Shown one piece after another: positions 5,047 to 7,104 of a stretch of 7,104 nucleotides of DNA; positions within the stretch are counted from its first letter, which is position 1, and every line of letters begins with the position of its first letter. The DNA lies in assembly GCA_913060595.1 (NCBI GenBank), contig CAJXSA010000206.1, positions 1 through 7,104 of the forward strand, in the 5' to 3' direction. This DNA comes from an uncultured Ignavibacteria bacterium (GTDB lineage: Bacteria > Bacteroidota > Ignavibacteria > SZUA-365). The notes beneath the pieces are model-generated. The model worked only from the letters and a program-made list of their open reading frames with translations. It was not told where the DNA came from and ran no database searches. A program made the position numbers and the translations under genes.

Positions 5047-6039
5047 TTATGGCCCCTGTTCGACGGCAAACGGCTGTGCGTCACCATCGGGCTGCAGGGA
5101 AAGCCGCGTCCCTGCCGCGGCGAAAGCATGCCGGACGAGAGCGATTCCGCGCTCCGCTCCTTCACGGGGATCGTAAATCAGCGTGGTGACGAAACCTGCG
5201 TTTTTCCCCTCAGCGTACAGCACGCTGCCGGGTTCAGGGAATTCCTGCGCATCCGGACTGCGCCTGATCCGGCGGGGAAGGCGCTGCACTTTATCGTAAC
5301 TGTCCAGGCGCGCGATCACTTCCTGTCCGATGTAGCAGCCCTTTTCGAAATCGACCGCGGCCGCGGCACCGGCCTCGAGAGGATTTGCGAGGCCGGAAAG
5401 TTCATGTCCGACCGCGGGAAGAAGCCGGTCGATGCGCCAGAGTGCGAAGGCTGCCGCTCCAACGAGGGGGATGCCGACATGATCGGAAAGATATTCCCGC
5501 ACGGCGGAAACGTCATCCGAGGCACAGAGCACGCGCAGACCCGCACCGGTCACGCTCGCGTGATGCAGCACACGCACCGTAGTTTCGCCAAGGGGCATGA
5601 CGGCGGACCGGCCCTCCGAAGGCATCGAAAGCGTGTCGCCGGACAGGATCTCACCGGTGTTGTACACGGAACACTGCGCGACCGAAGCGCTGATGTCCTC
5701 GTACACGCAGTCCTCCATTATGGTGTACTTCTCCAGCCATGCGATGACCTCTCCCGCTCTGCCCGGGGAGAGCAGCAGCAGGACGTCATCCTCCCGCACG
5801 GCGACGAGCGCGGCGTCGATGACGCGCCCCTTTTCGTTGGTCAGCAGCGTTTCCCGCACCTCACCGGCGGAAAGCGTGTCTACCTTCATGGTGGTGAGCC
5901 TGTTGAGAAGATCCAGCGTATCACTCCCCGTGATGCGCACCGCTCCGCGGTCCGCTTCCATGCAAAAAAAGGCGCCGGATGCGGTCGCCTTTGCTTCGCT
6001 GATCACCTGCGTATGATCAATGTTCGCCTGTGCGCTCAT
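5047..6039 (-). CDS. ygfZ: YgfZ/GcvT-like folate-binding protein, iron-sulfur enzyme maintenance
   Basis: The 330-residue protein has the GcvT (aminomethyltransferase) fold of the YgfZ/IBA57 family. An N-terminal folate-binding region contains VRITGSDTLDLLNRLTT (34-50) and TLLTNEKGRVIDAALV (64-79), the usual L-x-N-xx-G-R-ID pattern. It ends in the family signature KGCYIGQE (233-240) preceded by NPLEAG (219-224). Cys235 corresponds to the conserved Cys of E. coli YgfZ (Cys228). Family members bind tetrahydrofolate and support synthesis or repair of certain Fe-S enzymes such as MiaB; they are not glycine-cleavage enzymes. The C-terminal beta-barrel-like part (about 245-312) is present, so the gene looks complete. 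The ATG at 6039 overlaps the pyrD stop as ATGA, which is the evidence for this start; the open frame upstream lies inside pyrD and is arginine/glycine-rich nonsense. PyrK, encoded in the same tight cluster, is itself a [2Fe-2S] protein. Confidence 0.9.
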   Translation of the reverse strand: MSAQANIDHTQVISEAKATASGAFFCMEADRGAVRITGSDTLDLLNRLTTMKVDTLSAGEVRETLLTNEKGRVIDAALVAVREDDVLLLLSPGRAGEVIAWLEKYTIMEDCVYEDISASVAQCSVYNTGEILSGDTLSMPSEGRSAVMPLGETTVRVLHHASVTGAGLRVLCASDDVSAVREYLSDHVGIPLVGAAAFALWRIDRLLPAVGHELSGLANPLEAGAAAAVDFEKGCYIGQEVIARLDSYDKVQRLPRRIRRSPDAQEFPEPGSVLYAEGKNAGFVTTLIYDPREGAERGIALVRHAFAAAGTRLSLQPDGDAQPFAVEQGP

Positions 6040-6998
6040 GCCTTTTCCTTTTCTCCGGCTTTGACAAATCCGGGGGCGGCCACGCCCGCATCGATATGCA
6101 GGCCGCCGACCAGTTCCTGTATGTCCTCTATCCCCTGCTCCCTGCAATATGTTTCCATCCCGGCGATGATTTTCACTGCGGCGTCCGGATCCCGGAAACT
6201 CGCCGTGCCCACCTGCACCGCCGCCGCCCCGACGAGGAGGAACTCGATTGCGTCCTGCCACGTGGTGATGCCGCCGATGCCGATGATGGGAATGGACACC
6301 GCGTTGTATACCTGGAAGACTTTCGCAAGGGCCACCGGCTTGATGGCGGGACCGCTCAGTCCGCCGGTAATGGTCGACAGCACCGGGCGCCGTGTCTGTA
6401 TGTTGACCGCCATGCCGACGAGCGTATTGATCAGCGACACGGCATCCGCCCCTTCGTCCTCGCAGGCCTTGGCGAAATCCGCGATATGCGTCACGTTCGG
6501 TGTCAGCTTTATGATCAGCGTGCGTTTCGTGCGTTTGCGCAGTTCGCGCGTGATCGTTTCCGTCATGTCGCAGCGCGTGCCGAAGTTCAGTCCGCCTTCT
6601 TTCACGTTGGGACAGGAGACGTTGATCTCGTACGCCTCGATTCCGTCCTCATCCTCCAGCCGCTCGAGAATGTCGATGTATTCGTCTGTGCTGCTGGCGG
6701 CGATATTGACGATGATGGAAGTATCGATGTCGCGGAGAAACGGCAGCTTTTCCGCGATGAAGGCGTCGAGTCCGACGTTCGCGAGGCCGATGCTGTTGAG
6801 CATGCCGGCCGGCGTTTCCGCGATGCGCGTCGGTGCGTTGCCCTGCCGTGGCAGCATGCTGACGGATTTCGTGACGATGCCGCCGAGAGCGTTGATATCC
6901 GTGTATGGCGCAGCTTCGTTGCCGTAGCCGAACGTGCCGGATGCGACGAGCACCCTGTTCTTCAGATGCATGCTGCCGAGAGTGTAGGAGGTGTTCAT
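6036..6998 (-). CDS. pyrD: Dihydroorotate dehydrogenase B (NAD+), catalytic subunit
   Basis: The 320-residue flavoprotein oxidises dihydroorotate to orotate, the fourth step of de novo UMP synthesis. It is a class 1B enzyme: a TIM barrel with the catalytic base Cys129 in EINVSCPNVKEGG (124-136), the FMN/substrate segment VASGTFGYGNE (18-28), Lys44 in VTKS, NSIGLAN (68-74), Lys164 in IIKLTPNV, and the FMN phosphate loops IIGIGGI (238-244) and VQVGTASF (261-268). Cys rather than Ser as base separates class 1 from class 2, and the adjacent pyrK identifies 1B, in which electrons leave through FAD and [2Fe-2S] to NAD+. The C-terminus is a short charged tail (AGEKEKA). The start overlaps the pyrK stop and the end overlaps the ygfZ start, both as ATGA, so the three are almost certainly translated from one mRNA. 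The protein is cytoplasmic. Confidence 0.96.
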   Translation of the reverse strand: MNTSYTLGSMHLKNRVLVASGTFGYGNEAAPYTDINALGGIVTKSVSMLPRQGNAPTRIAETPAGMLNSIGLANVGLDAFIAEKLPFLRDIDTSIIVNIAASSTDEYIDILERLEDEDGIEAYEINVSCPNVKEGGLNFGTRCDMTETITRELRKRTKRTLIIKLTPNVTHIADFAKACEDEGADAVSLINTLVGMAVNIQTRRPVLSTITGGLSGPAIKPVALAKVFQVYNAVSIPIIGIGGITTWQDAIEFLLVGAAAVQVGTASFRDPDAAVKIIAGMETYCREQGIEDIQELVGGLHIDAGVAAPGFVKAGEKEKA

Positions 6999-7104
6999 GC
7001 GTGATGGTGCTCGTGGAAAACAATGTCGTGGGAATCGAAACAGGGGCCCTCTGTGCAGACAAGAGCGTACTTGCGCTCTCCGTGATGCTTTTCGATCGGA
7101 CAGC
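6995..7104 (-). CDS. pyrK: Dihydroorotate dehydrogenase B electron-transfer subunit, C-terminal 35 residues
   Basis: Only the end of the gene is present; it continues past the right edge (the first two bases, 7104-7103, are a partial codon). The visible peptide begins CPIEKHHGERKYALVCTEGP and continues through CFDSHDIVFHEHHHA to a TGA at 6997-6995. This is the C-terminal [2Fe-2S] segment of PyrK: the first Cys and the Cys of ALVC are 15 residues apart, the same spacing as the last two cluster ligands (Cys234 and Cys249) of Lactococcus PyrK, and the following x-GP-x-FD is family-typical. The other two ligands lie outside the window. PyrK takes electrons from PyrD's FMN through the cluster and FAD to NAD+. 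The His-rich HEHHH end is unusual. The stop overlaps the pyrD start. Confidence 0.9.
   Translation of the reverse strand, partial: CPIEKHHGERKYALVCTEGPCFDSHDIVFHEHHHA

Noticed and set aside
4950..5165. A 72-codon N-terminal extension of the SDR
   Set aside because: The extension overlaps ygfZ, has no SDR-like sequence and precedes a natural start just before the cofactor-binding beta strand.
6040..6261. A 74-codon N-terminal extension of YgfZ
   Set aside because: It is embedded in pyrD in another frame and is Arg/Gly-rich; the ATG at 6039 overlapping the pyrD stop is the better start.
5128..6927. A 599-codon open frame on the plus strand
   Set aside because: It lies antisense to pyrD and ygfZ, which have clear family motifs; its own translation shows no domain and is a by-product of GC-rich codon use.
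6995..7062. Apparent frameshift near the end of pyrK
   Set aside because: A first reading dropped one C of the GGGCCCC run; on recount the frame is continuous through ALVCTEGPCFDSHD to the TGA, with the ligand Cys spacing intact.
1..7104. CRISPR array, IS element, tRNA or phage signature
   Set aside because: No regularly spaced direct repeats, transposase, tRNA-like cloverleaf or phage structural gene was seen on either strand.

Overview
This is a bacterial chromosome segment in which every supported gene lies on the minus strand, so the window reads from right to left. The type IX secretion (Por) C-terminal sorting domain on one protein points to the Bacteroidota/Chlorobiota/Ignavibacteriota (FCB) group. 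The sequence is visibly GC-rich, which suits a high-GC lineage of that group better than Bacteroides itself. Several genes have recognisable Shine-Dalgarno sequences, and one intergenic region carries a match to the Bacteroidota-type -33/-7 promoter. The species cannot be named from this window.

Layout in order of transcription: (1) the last 35 codons of pyrK (7104-6995), overlapping by ATGA with pyrD, a class 1B dihydroorotate dehydrogenase (6998-6036), which overlaps by ATGA with a YgfZ/GcvT-like folate-binding protein (6039-5047). (2) After about 97 nt, a short-chain dehydrogenase of pteridine-reductase/FolM-like type (4949-4224), a LOG-family (TIGR00730) Rossmann nucleotide phosphoribohydrolase (4187-3357), a SirB1-type transglutaminase-fold protein (3360-2461, another ATGA overlap) and, 11 nt further on behind a strong Shine-Dalgarno, a secreted T9SS cargo protein with a lectin-like beta-sandwich (2449-1469). 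(3) An unrecognised 264-residue protein (1388-594) ended by a clear rho-independent terminator (550-524). (4) A DUF1648 membrane protein (351 to beyond position 1), with its own candidate promoter overlapping the terminator's T-tract.

Functionally the right half centres on de novo pyrimidine synthesis (PyrK/PyrD oxidise dihydroorotate and pass electrons to NAD+ through FAD and a [2Fe-2S] cluster). YgfZ uses folate to help maintain Fe-S enzymes, and the next gene looks like a pterin or folate reductase, so iron-sulfur and folate themes may be joined here. The LOG protein adds nucleotide-monophosphate cleavage. The SirB1 protein, the secreted cargo and the unknown protein have no clear role in that theme.

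No mobile element, CRISPR array, tRNA, rRNA or phage gene was seen. The window is mostly housekeeping. The points that deserve a second look are small: a 9-bp inverted repeat that would enclose the start codon of the unknown gene, two unusually perfect palindromes inside coding sequence, a 10-nt match to the anti-Shine-Dalgarno end of 16S rRNA in an intergenic mRNA segment, and the back-to-back terminator and promoter.
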